A stretch of DNA of 24,466 nucleotides from DATMNI01 sp035570275 (GCA_035570275.1 DATMNI010000311.1:1-24466), one strand, 5' to 3'; numbered from the stretch's first letter, positions 14,674 to 24,399 are shown. Numbers and translations are program-made. The notes: a model not told the origin generated them from the sequence alone.

Positions 14674-15103
14674 TGGTAACCGGCAACCAGCGCGCCTGGC
14701 GGTGCCGGGAAGACTTTTGTGCATCCAAATTGGCATCGGTATCGGAGGGGGCTGAATCGGCGGCGTCGCTGAGTCGGTCACGTCAGGAGTACGCCGACGT
14801 ATCGGGAAACCGCTTGCTAACGCGCGCGGCTCCGATCAGAGCCGCTCCGATCACAGCCGCTCCGATCAGAGCCGCGACCGTTATTAGGGAGCGGTTTCGT
14901 CGAAATACACGACTGTATTTGTGAAACGGTGCACTCAAGGTAGCGGAGGAAAGGGAGCGGCAGCAAGTACGTTTTCCGAGTGTAAATAAAAAGTACAATT
15001 ACACCCGAAGACCCTGTTCTTTGGCCCGCCCTGGTATCGGAAGTGAACCGCAGCCGCAATCCGGCGGCGAGGAGATTTCGCATGGCGCTCATCTGCACGT
15101 TCG
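14674..15103. other. Gap without a gene; repeats and small hairpins
   Basis: No convincing ORF is present on either strand. It contains a family A palindrome (14808-14896) and then an AT-richer part with two small perfect inverted repeats: AAATAC-ACGACT-GTATTT (14903-14920) and GTGTAA...TTACAC (14980-14985 / 14999-15004, 13-nt loop). The second overlaps a TACAAT (14994-14999) that could be a -10 box with TTTTCC 16 nt upstream, a possible distal promoter for the TonB receptor. No clear terminator follows the GH4 stop. Confidence 0.5.
14808..14896. repeat. Palindromic element with tandem-repeat loop (family A, copy 2)
   Basis: The right arm GAGCCGCGACCG...TTAGGGAGCGGTT (14869-14896) repeats the right arm of the 7020-7042 element with a 3-nt insertion. 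The left arm (14808-14832) is its degenerate complement. The loop is made of three 15-nt units (14826-14840, 14841-14855, 14856-14870), consensus GCSGCTCCGATCASA. The architecture is the same as copy 1 (inverted arms, tandem loop), but the loop sequence is unrelated. Confidence 0.8.
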
Positions 15104-15135
15104 TTGCACAATTTCGTTGCGGAATGATATATAAT
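15104..15135 (+). promoter_or_regulatory. Probable promoter of the TonB-dependent receptor
   Basis: TTGCAC (15104-15109) lies 20 nt before a perfect TATAAT (15130-15135), or 18 nt before the overlapping TATATA (15128-15133). It lies about 75 bases before the ATG at 15211, leaving a normal 5' leader. The gap has a distinct AT-rich character compared with its surroundings. Confidence 0.5.
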
Positions 15136-15210
15136 CCGAACCACGAAGCTGCCCTGCCCTATGGGTTTGGGGGCAATTGGGACGTTTGGGAACAAGGGGG
15201 TTATCCGGTC

Positions 15211-18200
15211 ATGACTGTTACGCGAATCGCGCCCGCGCTCTGCGCCTTGGCGCTCCTATGCGGCTGCGTTTTCGGCCAAACCACAACGGGAACTTTGCTC
15301 GGCACCGTGGCAGATCCCAGTGACGCCGCCGTGGCAGGGGCACGAGTCGAATTGACGAATACCGCGACCGGGGCGGTCACCAGGACCACGACCGCGGCCG
15401 AGGGCATCTTCCGCTTCAATAGCCTGGAGCCCGCGACATATAACTTGACCATTACGCCCAGCGCCGGTTTTAAGGCCTATAGGGAGTCAAGTATCGATGT
15501 CACCGCTAACGAAGTCCGCGACTTAGGAAAGATTACCCTGACACTGGGCGCGATAACGGAACAGGTGTCGGTCACCGCGACCACCACGTTGACACAGACC
15601 TCCTCCAGCGAGAACTCGAAGCTGATCGACAGCAGCCAGTTGGCGAACATTACCCTGAAGGGCCGCGATATGTTCGGCCTCATGGTGACGCTGCCCGGCG
15701 TGAACGTCACGCAGAGAGACACCACCAGTGAGAGCACGGTCGGGTCGGTCCGCATCAATGGCGCAGCCTTCAGTAGCGCCAACTTCACGGTGGATGGAGT
15801 CACCAACCTGGACACCGGCTCGAATGGGACTTCTCACTTCGAGCCGAACATGGATTCGATCGCCGAAATGCGCGTGCTCACCGCGAACTACCAGGCTGAA
15901 TACGGCCGCAACTCGAACGGCATCATCAGCGTGGTGACCAAGGGCGGCGGCCAGGGGTTCCATGGCAGCGCCTGGGCCAACAAGCGGCATGAGATGTTCA
16001 ATGCCAAGAGCTTCTTCCAGAACTACAACGGCCAGCAGAAGAGCCTGTACCGGTTTTTCGTCTGGGGCTACAGCATAGGCGGGCCGGTCTACATTCCGAA
16101 GCTGTTCAACACGGATAAAAGGAAGCTTTTTTTCTTCTGGTCGCAGGAGTACACCAAGCAGAAGCCGGGCACCCAGAGCGGTTATGCAAATATGCCGACG
16201 GTGGCCCAGCGGGCGGGCGACTTCTCTGGCTACACCGACGGCAACGGCGTGCCGGTTGCGCTTACCGACCCCACCACCGGCAACCCAATTCCGAACAATA
16301 ACATCGCCAGCCTGGCGGCTTTGAATCCAGCGGCGGCCAAGGCCGGCCAGGCGATTCTGAACGCCCTGCCCTTGCCCAACATTTGCGCCCACCCGGGCGT
16401 TCCCGCCTCGGGGTGCATCCAGGACGCCCAGTTCGCCACCCAACAATACCAGCGCAACTATTACTGGAGCTTCAATGAGACGCATCCACGGCGCAACGAT
16501 ACCGTTCGAATCGATTACAACCCGACCTCGAAGCTGACCACCTGGGCGCGCTACATCAACGACTATGACGTGGATACCGCCGCCCCTACCAGCAATAGCT
16601 TCGGGCTGAAAAACTCCCAGGGCCAGTCCACTCCTTTTGCCTTCGATCACCCGAACCCCGGCCATGGTTACGCGGTCGGGATTACCTACACCATCAGCCC
16701 CACCATGGTCAACGAGTTCACCTTCGGCAAGAGCTACAACACTTGGGACTATTATGCCCATGACCCGTCCCAGATCGACCGTTCGACAATGGGCAATCCG
16801 CCATCGTTCGATAACTTCGCCACCGATCCGAAATTCCTGGCCGACCAGAACAAGGCGCGGCCCGGGCTCTCGCCCGGCAGCCAGAATATCCAGATCGGCA
16901 TCCCGAATCTCAACTTTGGCGGCGGCCAGTTGCCCAATGAGGCCAACTTCACGGACCCGTGCAGCGGACAATGCCCCTACACCAACTGGAACGACATTTA
17001 CAGCTTCAACGATACTCTCAGTAAGACGTGGGGCAAGCACAACATCAAGACTGGGCTCTACGTCGAACGCACCGGCAAAGTGGAGCAGAATCAATTCTCC
17101 AGCTCCTATCTGGGCGCTTACGATTTCTCCAGTACCTCGGCCATGCCTAACAACACCCAGGATGGATACGCCAACGCCTTCCTGGGGAATTTCAACAACT
17201 ACAACGAAGGAGGGCGGGTTGTAGGCAACTACTGGTATACGGACATAGAGGCCTTCGTGCAGGATAACTGGCGTGTCAGCCGGCGGGTGACTGTCGATCT
17301 GGGCATCCGCTTCTATCACCAGCTACCCACCGAGAACCTGGACAATAATACGACGGATTTTATCCGCTCCGCGTATAATCCCGCGCAAGCCATGCGGCTC
17401 TACTACCCGGGCTGCACGGTTTCCACGGCCGCCAAGGCCTGCCCCACGGCCAACCAGATTGCCGTCGATCCGGTAACCGGAACCACTGCGTTCTTCGCCC
17501 TGGCAGGCACCTTAGTGCCGGCTTCGGTAGGCGGCTATTCCACCACGCCCACCGCGGCGCCGGGCATGGAGAGGGCCGCCGCCAATAACCCCGACCTTCC
17601 GCTGACGCTGTGGAACGTGCAATCGGTGCTTCCCGCTGTCCGTATCGGCGTAGCCTGGGATGTATTCGGCAATGGCAAGACGGCCATCCGTACCGGCTTC
17701 GGGCAGTTCTACAACCTCGGCTCGACGCAGATAGCCCAGAACTCCTCCGGCAATCCGCCTGATATCTACAACCGGGCGGTTTATTTCTCCAGCGTCGACA
17801 AGATCCCAAGCCTGGCGAGCACCGCCGGCATTACACCGATCACCGCCGATGGGACCGTTGGCAATCAGAAAGTCCAGGGGACCTATAACGGCAGCTTCAT
17901 GGTCCAGCAGAAGGTTGGCTTCGGGACGGTGCTGGAGGTAGCCTACGTATTCAATCTGAGCAAGCACCTTCCGGTGGCGCGGACGCTCGATCCGGTTGCG
18001 ATGTTCTCGCAATACAACCCCGCTAACTACAACCCGAATGTGGCATATCTGCCTCCCAACACAACCGGTAAGACCCTCAACGACAATTATTTCCGGCCGC
18101 TGCCGGGATTGGGCGCGCTTAGAACCATCGACTTCTCGGGAAATAGCAGTTACAACTCGCTGCAGGTGACCGTCCGGCGCAACTTTACCAAGCGCCTGTC

Positions 18201-19053
18201 TTATGGCCTGGCATACACATGGTCCAAGACAATGAGCGCATTTCTTCCTCCCGGAAACTCTCCCGCCGGCAGTGCCTACTTCCCGGATAAGTTACGGGAC
18301 TACGGGCCCGCATATTCGCCCACTCCACACGTCCTGGTGGTCAACTACGTTTACGAGGTGCCGAACCTCGGGCAGCACCTCAACCTCAAACCGCTGGGAT
18401 GGGTTACTGACCATTGGGCTGTATCCGGCATTACCCAGTGGCACAGTGATATCAGGGTCGGTGTCCCGGGAATCTCCTTCTCCGGAAACACTTCCACCAA
18501 CCCTCTGATGAATTGGACCGGTAGTTACGCCAGCGGGATCGACGCGGCCAGGATGATCGTGGTTGGGAACCCGCAGCTTCCATCCGGCCAGGTTTCGTTC
18601 GCCGGCAATACGCCTCTTGTTCAATCCCCCGGCGCCAATGCCAACGGAACCCCGGGCAACCAACTACTCAATGAAAGCGCATTCGTGATTCCATTCCCGT
18701 GCAGCTTTACGCCGGGGGCTACGCCGCAGCAAGGCGTGGGGCAATCCCTGTCCTGTTACGGAAACGCCGGAGCGGGCAGCCTGATCCCGATTCCCGGTAC
18801 GCAGATGTTCAACTTTGACATGACCTTCACCAAGGTCTTCCCGATCAAGAGCGAGCGGCGTCAACTCATGTTCCGGGCGGAGATGTACAACATCTTCAAC
18901 CACACGCAGTTCACCGCGGCCAACATCGCTCCCACATACAACTGGCCCCTTTGGCAACAGGGCATTTTGCAGCAGACCAACGCCAACCTGGGCCGCTACA
19001 CCGCGGCATTGCCCCCGCGCCAGATGTCCATGTCTGTGCGGTTTCAGTTCTAG
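15211..19053 (+). CDS. Oar-like TonB-dependent outer-membrane receptor
   Basis: A 1280-residue outer-membrane protein. The signal peptide is residues 1-23 (hydrophobic ALCALALLCGCVFG, then Q). Residues ~25-112 form a carboxypeptidase-regulatory-like Ig-type domain (GTLLGTVADPSDAAVAGARV, then FRFNSLEPATYNLTI). A TonB plug follows at ~135-260 (SVRINGAAFSSANFTVDG, MRVLTANYQAEYGRNSNG), then a long beta-barrel rich in Asn, Tyr and Gly. It ends MSVRFQF with the terminal Phe used in barrel assembly. Such Oar-like proteins are greatly expanded in Acidobacteria and are thought to import or bind polymers or peptides with TonB energy; the ligand is unknown. ATG 15211 is chosen because the signal peptide starts there; AAGGGGG (15194-15200) is the RBS. 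The upstream part of the open frame contains the promoter. The stop is shared head-on with the aldo-keto reductase. Confidence 0.94.
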   Translation: MTVTRIAPALCALALLCGCVFGQTTTGTLLGTVADPSDAAVAGARVELTNTATGAVTRTTTAAEGIFRFNSLEPATYNLTITPSAGFKAYRESSIDVTANEVRDLGKITLTLGAITEQVSVTATTTLTQTSSSENSKLIDSSQLANITLKGRDMFGLMVTLPGVNVTQRDTTSESTVGSVRINGAAFSSANFTVDGVTNLDTGSNGTSHFEPNMDSIAEMRVLTANYQAEYGRNSNGIISVVTKGGGQGFHGSAWANKRHEMFNAKSFFQNYNGQQKSLYRFFVWGYSIGGPVYIPKLFNTDKRKLFFFWSQEYTKQKPGTQSGYANMPTVAQRAGDFSGYTDGNGVPVALTDPTTGNPIPNNNIASLAALNPAAAKAGQAILNALPLPNICAHPGVPASGCIQDAQFATQQYQRNYYWSFNETHPRRNDTVRIDYNPTSKLTTWARYINDYDVDTAAPTSNSFGLKNSQGQSTPFAFDHPNPGHGYAVGITYTISPTMVNEFTFGKSYNTWDYYAHDPSQIDRSTMGNPPSFDNFATDPKFLADQNKARPGLSPGSQNIQIGIPNLNFGGGQLPNEANFTDPCSGQCPYTNWNDIYSFNDTLSKTWGKHNIKTGLYVERTGKVEQNQFSSSYLGAYDFSSTSAMPNNTQDGYANAFLGNFNNYNEGGRVVGNYWYTDIEAFVQDNWRVSRRVTVDLGIRFYHQLPTENLDNNTTDFIRSAYNPAQAMRLYYPGCTVSTAAKACPTANQIAVDPVTGTTAFFALAGTLVPASVGGYSTTPTAAPGMERAAANNPDLPLTLWNVQSVLPAVRIGVAWDVFGNGKTAIRTGFGQFYNLGSTQIAQNSSGNPPDIYNRAVYFSSVDKIPSLASTAGITPITADGTVGNQKVQGTYNGSFMVQQKVGFGTVLEVAYVFNLSKHLPVARTLDPVAMFSQYNPANYNPNVAYLPPNTTGKTLNDNYFRPLPGLGALRTIDFSGNSSYNSLQVTVRRNFTKRLSYGLAYTWSKTMSAFLPPGNSPAGSAYFPDKLRDYGPAYSPTPHVLVVNYVYEVPNLGQHLNLKPLGWVTDHWAVSGITQWHSDIRVGVPGISFSGNTSTNPLMNWTGSYASGIDAARMIVVGNPQLPSGQVSFAGNTPLVQSPGANANGTPGNQLLNESAFVIPFPCSFTPGATPQQGVGQSLSCYGNAGAGSLIPIPGTQMFNFDMTFTKVFPIKSERRQLMFRAEMYNIFNHTQFTAANIAPTYNWPLWQQGILQQTNANLGRYTAALPPRQMSMSVRFQF

Positions 19054-19940
19054 CGTTTCGGGTGGTCGTCTCCAGCGATTGAGTCCAGTTCAGAAAGGAT
19101 TTCGGAAGGAATCCGCAGCGTCGCCGCTTCGAGATTCTCGCGAAGATGTTTGACGGACGATGTGCCGGGGATCAGCAGAATGTTAGGCGAGCGCTGCAGC
19201 AGCCAGGCCAGCGCTATCTGCATCGGGGTCGCCCGGAGCGCTGCGGCCGTCCGGTCGAGCGCCGAAGACTGCAGCGGGGTGAACCCTCCCAGCGGAAAAA
19301 ACGGCACATAGGCGATGCCGCGAAGTGCTAACTCGTCGATGAATCCGTCATCCTGCCTGAGCGCCACATTGTACAGGTTCTGCACGCAAACAATTTCCGC
19401 GATCGCTTGGGCCTCGGCCAATTGAGCGCGAGTCACGTTGCTCAGCCCGAGGTGACGTATCAGTCCTTGACGCTGGAGTTCCACGAGCACCGTCAGCGGC
19501 TCTTCGATCGATCCCTCGGAAGGCCCCAGCACCGCGCCTACCCGTAAGTTGACGACGTCCAGCGCATCGAGTCCGAGATTTCGAAGATTATCGTGAACGC
19601 CATCGATCAGTTCCTGACGCGCAAGCGCATGGACCCACGACTTGTCGGCCAGTCGCCGGGCGCCCAGTTTCGTGACAATCACCAGTCCCTTTTCATAAGG
19701 ATGCAGCGCCTGTCTGATGATCTGATTCGTCACATGCGGACCGTAGTAATCGCTGGTATCGATGTGGTTGACTCCTGCCGCCAACGCTTGTCGCAGAACT
19801 GCGATGGCAGCGTCCATATCACCGGGCGGCCCCCATACCTGCGGGCCCGCAAGCTGCATGGCGCCATAGCCCATTCGCTTCAAACTGGTCGATGTGCCGG
19901 ACAGCGTAAAGCTGCCGCCAAGTTCCATCTGTTGCGTCAT
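19050..19940 (-). CDS. Aldo-keto reductase, PdxI/YdbC-like (pyridoxal reductase family)
   Basis: A 296-residue TIM-barrel NADPH oxidoreductase. Present are MGYGAMQLAGPQVWGPP, HIDTSDYYGPHVTNQIIR (Asp61, catalytic Tyr66), IVTKLGARR (Lys91), QGLIRHLGLSNVT, FFPLGGFTPLQSS and LIPGTSSVKHLRENLEAA. These match my memory of E. coli YdbC, shown to be a pyridoxal reductase (PdxI). The usual catalytic His is replaced by Arg133 (DVVNLR), which I recall as normal for this subgroup. Start ATG 19940 has GAGGAGA 8 nt upstream; the longer frame to 19985 is rejected. It lies downstream of the dehydratase on the same strand with a ~120-bp gap, so co-transcription is possible but not certain. Role inferred: PLP salvage, or general aldehyde reduction. 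Confidence 0.85.
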   Translation of the reverse strand: MTQQMELGGSFTLSGTSTSLKRMGYGAMQLAGPQVWGPPGDMDAAIAVLRQALAAGVNHIDTSDYYGPHVTNQIIRQALHPYEKGLVIVTKLGARRLADKSWVHALARQELIDGVHDNLRNLGLDALDVVNLRVGAVLGPSEGSIEEPLTVLVELQRQGLIRHLGLSNVTRAQLAEAQAIAEIVCVQNLYNVALRQDDGFIDELALRGIAYVPFFPLGGFTPLQSSALDRTAAALRATPMQIALAWLLQRSPNILLIPGTSSVKHLRENLEAATLRIPSEILSELDSIAGDDHPKR

Positions 19941-20063
19941 TTCGTGTCTCCTCTCGACGGTCGATAAAGAACTCCATCCTCGCATACCACCCCCAACTGC
20001 CTCGCCACGGTTTGACTGTGTCCCGAATCGATTTGGTCAGCCCGCTGGGGCGGCGGCCATCGC

Positions 20064-22013
<1,950 letters not shown>

Positions 22014-22021
22014 GTCCCCAT

Positions 22022-22072
22022 TGTGGGGCAGATTGTGAATCGATGTGAATCTGTTGCGGATCGCTAATCCGC
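22022..22072. repeat. Partial palindromic element (family B, copy 2)
   Basis: TGTGGGGCAGATT begins as in the 9640-9780 element, and the stretch ends GCTAATCCGC, again as in that element. Between them is an interrupted hairpin (CAGATT 22029-22034 / AATCTG 22049-22054) and a GCGGAT/ATCCGC stem (22056-22072). It is equivalent to one arm of copy 1 with a ~9-nt insertion, and sits between the divergent dehydratase and DinB-like genes, only ~10 nt from the dehydratase start. Confidence 0.7.
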
Positions 22073-22142
22073 CTGCTTTGCTCCGGTGCCAGCGGATCTG
22101 GCGGCCTGTGACCGCGCGCGCCCGCAGTGCGAGACTGGAAGT

Positions 22143-22625
22143 ATGGCGAAGCAAGAAACCTTGTCCCTTCGGAAGCATCTGGCCACTCTGCTGAACATGA
22201 AGGGTGCCCACGTGAAGTTTGTGGAAACGGTGGCGGACTTTCCGGTGGCGATGCGCGGCGCCAGGCCGCAGTCGGCTCCGCACACGGCGTGGCAACTGCT
22301 GGAGCACATGCGGATGGCGCAGGCGGACATTCTGGATTTCAGCCGCAATCCGAAATACCAGGAAAAGAAGTTCCCGGACGACTACTGGCCGTCCACCGAA
22401 GCGCCGCCGAGCGAGGACGCGTGGGCCCAGAGCATACTGCAGTTTCAAAATGACTTGAAAGCGATGCAGGACCTGATTGCGGATACCAGCCACGACCTTT
22501 TAGCGAAGTTGCCGCACGGTACGGGGCAAACGCTGCTCCGCGAAGCACTGGTGGTGGCGGACCATAATTCGTATCACCTGGGCCAGTTGGTGTTCTTAAG
22601 GAAGATGCTGGAAGCCCAGGGCTAG
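22143..22625 (+). CDS. DinB-superfamily metal-binding protein
   Basis: A 160-residue predicted four-helix-bundle protein. It carries the three-histidine metal site of the DinB/YfiT fold: His55 (TAWQLLEHMRMAQ), His141 and His145 (VVADHNSYHLGQLV). Members use a metal site for thiol transfer (bacillithiol or other thiols), hydrolysis or isomerisation, and many have no known function; this one cannot be assigned. There is no signal peptide. ATG 22143 is chosen because the longer frame to 22086 adds a basic tail from the intergenic region. The gene stands alone, divergent from the dehydratase, and its stop is embedded in a palindrome. DinB-fold genes are often stress-linked, but no such regulatory site is visible. 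Confidence 0.85.
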   Translation: MAKQETLSLRKHLATLLNMKGAHVKFVETVADFPVAMRGARPQSAPHTAWQLLEHMRMAQADILDFSRNPKYQEKKFPDDYWPSTEAPPSEDAWAQSILQFQNDLKAMQDLIADTSHDLLAKLPHGTGQTLLREALVVADHNSYHLGQLVFLRKMLEAQG

Positions 22626-22670
22626 CTGCTAGCCGCGCAGAAGCCGGCTTCGGCCTGGTGCCCGCCAGGC
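22620..22670. terminator. Palindrome cluster at the end of the DinB-like gene
   Basis: Three back-to-back perfect palindromes: GGCTAGC-T-GCTAGCC (22620-22634, containing the TAG stop), GAAGCCGGCTTC (22640-22651), and GCCTGG-TGCCCG-CCAGGC (22653-22670). None is followed by a T-run, so this is not a textbook intrinsic terminator, but the last hairpin has a good stem and loop. It probably stops or shields the end of the message. Confidence 0.4.
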
Positions 22671-22713
22671 GCCATCAGGACCGCAGGGCGGGCGAAGGGG
22701 GGTCCAGGCAAGT

Positions 22714-22751
22714 AATTTGCTTTGACAAATCAAATTAGACTGCCGTATACT
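22714..22751 (+). promoter_or_regulatory. Promoter of the marR gene with overlapping palindromic operator
   Basis: TTGACA (22722-22727) with an 18-nt spacer and TATACT (22746-22751) is a near-consensus sigma-70 promoter. A 23-bp palindrome centred on A22725 (22714-22736; AATTTG...CAAATT outer arms, TTTG-A-CAAA inner arms, 10 of 11 positions paired) covers the -35 box. It is a typical size and shape for a MarR dimer site, so autorepression is likely. The -10 box ends only 9 nt before the ATG at 22761. Confidence 0.7.
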
Positions 22752-22760
22752 CGACTCTGC

Positions 22761-23240
22761 ATGGGCCTGGCCGAGGTCGAGACGGTGTTGCGGTGCTATC
22801 CGCAGATCTACTTTGCGTGCCACCGGCGGCACGTGCGGGATGAGCGGACGCAGGCCGTTCTGAGCGCCCACCAGGCCAGCGTGCTCGACCATTTGGACGA
22901 TGTGGCGGCGACGTCGCTGTTCGACCTGGCGCGGCATATGGGGGTCACGGCTTCCACCATGTCGCTGACGGTGGACCGGTTGGAGCGGGGCGGGTACGTA
23001 AATAGGGAGCGCAGCACCGAGGACCGGCGGCGGGTGGACCTGCGGCTTACGGCGGCGGGGGTGCGGATCAAACGGCAGCAAAAGGTGCTGGAGCCGGAGT
23101 TGGTGCAGGCGGTGCTTTCGCATCTGGACGAGCGCAAGCGGCGGCAGGCGCTGCGAGGGCTGGAATTGCTGGCGGAGGCGTCGCGCCAGATGATCGCGGC
23201 CGGCGACCTGAACCGTATTTTGAAGCCCGGCGCGGCGTGA
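22761..23240 (+). CDS. MarR-family transcriptional regulator
   Basis: A 159-residue winged-helix regulator. Dimerisation helices flank the DNA-binding part: SLFDLARHMGVTASTMSLTV (helix-turn-helix, ~52-70), DRLERGGYVNRERSTEDRR, and the wing RRVDLRLTAAG (~90-100), with the conserved D-R-R-R (88-91) that contacts DNA. Cys11 and Cys20 could sense oxidation, but that is speculation. The ATG at 22761 has no RBS and follows the -10 box by 9 nt, so the transcript is probably leaderless; the longer frame to 22722 would start inside the -35 box. The stop lies in a 14-bp tandem repeat that runs to the start of the next gene. Targets likely include itself and the two following genes. Confidence 0.92.
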   Translation: MGLAEVETVLRCYPQIYFACHRRHVRDERTQAVLSAHQASVLDHLDDVAATSLFDLARHMGVTASTMSLTVDRLERGGYVNRERSTEDRRRVDLRLTAAGVRIKRQQKVLEPELVQAVLSHLDERKRRQALRGLELLAEASRQMIAAGDLNRILKPGAA

Positions 23241-23284
23241 CAGGTGCGGCGTGACAGGTCAGGCATGAGAGGTGCGGCATGAAG
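23232..23284 (+). repeat. 14-bp tandem repeat bridging the marR stop and next start
   Basis: GCGGCGTGACAGGT is present twice perfectly (23232-23245, 23246-23259), followed by a degenerate copy (CAGGCATGAGAGGT, 23260-23273) and a partial copy (GCGGCATGAAG, 23274-23284). The first copy holds the marR TGA stop and the last holds the SRPBCC ATG start. The whole gap is therefore made of repeat units, and AGAGGT in copy 3 acts as the RBS. Confidence 0.85.
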
Positions 23285-23791
23285 TGGGTTTGGTTGATTG
23301 GCGGGGGACTGGTGGTGTTGTTTGCCCTGATGGCGGCGATCGGGGCGATGCTGCCGCGGGCCCATCACGCCACGCGGAAGGCCCGGTTTCAGCAGCCGCC
23401 GACGGCCATCTATGGAGTGCTGATTGGCCCGCCGGACTGGCGGCGCGACCTCAAGGACTGGGGTCCGCTGCCCGCGCGGGACGGGCGGACACAGTGGTGG
23501 GAGCAGGACAGCCATGGCCAGAAGATTACCTTCGAACTGGTGGAGAGCCGGCCACCCACGCGGCGCGTGGTTCGCATCGCAGACCAGGGGCTGCCGTTCG
23601 GCGGGACGTGGACGTTCGAGATTTCACGCGCGGGGGAGGGCGCCGAAGTGCGCATCAGCGAGGACGGCGAGATCTACAATGTGATTTTTCGTTTTATGGC
23701 GCGGTTCTTCTTTGGGTACACCGCCAGCATCGAGGGCTACTTGCGGGATCTTGGAATGAAGCTGGGTGAATTGGTGACGATGGAGGGTTAG
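23279..23791 (+). CDS. Membrane-anchored SRPBCC-fold protein
   Basis: A 170-residue protein. Residues 3-25 are a hydrophobic N-terminal anchor or signal (VWLIGGGLVVLFALMAAIGAML). The remainder looks like the START/Bet v1-like SRPBCC lipid- or ligand-binding fold: an N-terminal helix pair with PPTAIYGVLIGPPDWRRDL, strands with WWEQDSHGQKITFELVE, RRVVRIADQGLPFGGTWTFEI and EVRISEDGEIYN, and a long C-terminal helix FFFGYTASIEGYLRDLGMKL. The ligand is unknown. ATG 23279 lies in the last unit of the tandem repeat. It is 38 nt after marR and 2 nt before the next gene, so the three probably form an operon under the MarR-controlled promoter, possibly a response to a hydrophobic ligand (inference). Confidence 0.75.
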   Translation: MKWVWLIGGGLVVLFALMAAIGAMLPRAHHATRKARFQQPPTAIYGVLIGPPDWRRDLKDWGPLPARDGRTQWWEQDSHGQKITFELVESRPPTRRVVRIADQGLPFGGTWTFEISRAGEGAEVRISEDGEIYNVIFRFMARFFFGYTASIEGYLRDLGMKLGELVTMEG

Positions 23792-23793
23792 GC

Positions 23794-24399
23794 ATGGGAC
23801 AAGAACTCCAGTGCAGGCTGCAATACCAGCAACGCACTTTGGCGGGGAAGGCGTATCTGGAAACCGAATACCTGCTGTTTCGCGGCGAGGAGCGGCTGAA
23901 GATCGCGCTGAAGGACCTCACGGCGGTGCAGACCGACGGCGGCCTGTTGAAGATCGAATTTCCCGGCGGGCCGGCGGCGCTGGAGTTGGGCAAGGCGGCG
24001 GAGAAGTGGGCTCAGAAGATTCTGCATCCGCCTACGCGGGCCGGAAAGTTGGGTTTGAAACCTGGGCTGGCGGTAAGGCTGGCGGGCGAGTTTGATGCTG
24101 GGTTTTTGGAGGAACTGCGGGGCTCGGAAGTGGACGGAACAGTGAACGGAAAGGCCCAGGCCGACCTGGTCTTCCTGGCGGCGGAAACCAGGCGGGACCT
24201 GGCGCGCGTCGTCAAACTCAAGGGCTGGCTGAAACCGGCGGGTGCGCTGTGGGTGGTGTATCCGAAGTCGGTGCCCGCGATCCGGGAGATCGAAGTGCTG
24301 CAGGCCGGGCGGGCGGCGGGGTTGAAGGACACGAAGGTCGCCAGTTTTTCGGCGACGCAAACGGCGTTACGGTTCGTGATCCCCGTGGCGGAGCGGTGA
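23794..24399 (+). CDS. DUF3052-like hypothetical protein
   Basis: A 201-residue soluble protein with two parts. Residues ~1-85 form an antiparallel-strand region (LQYQQRTLAGKAYLETEYLL, then LKIALKDLTAVQTDGGLLKI). Residues ~85-200 resemble DUF3052: KLGLKPGLAVRLAGEFD, DLVFLAAETRRDLARV, GWLKPAGALWVVYPK, a basic helix, and VASFSATQTALRFVIP. That second part has the alternating strand/helix pattern of a small Rossmann-like fold but no recognisable cofactor motif. It starts 2 nt after the SRPBCC stop, so the two are co-translated. The function is unknown, and the family call is from memory. Confidence 0.65.
   Translation: MGQELQCRLQYQQRTLAGKAYLETEYLLFRGEERLKIALKDLTAVQTDGGLLKIEFPGGPAALELGKAAEKWAQKILHPPTRAGKLGLKPGLAVRLAGEFDAGFLEELRGSEVDGTVNGKAQADLVFLAAETRRDLARVVKLKGWLKPAGALWVVYPKSVPAIREIEVLQAGRAAGLKDTKVASFSATQTALRFVIPVAER

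Noticed and set aside
14826..14870. Possible CRISPR array or binding-site cluster after the GH4 gene
   Set aside because: Three abutting 15-nt units without spacers, inside the arms of a repeat element.
15523..17319. 598-codon open frame antisense to the TonB receptor
   Set aside because: It lies opposite a gene with clear signal peptide, plug and barrel motifs; it is rich in Gly/Val/Arg as expected for a mirror frame and has no domain or RBS.
22014..22493. N-terminal extension of the dehydratase to position 22493
   Set aside because: It would translate the palindromic repeat and the antisense of the DinB-like gene; family homology begins at the ATG at 22013, which has an RBS.
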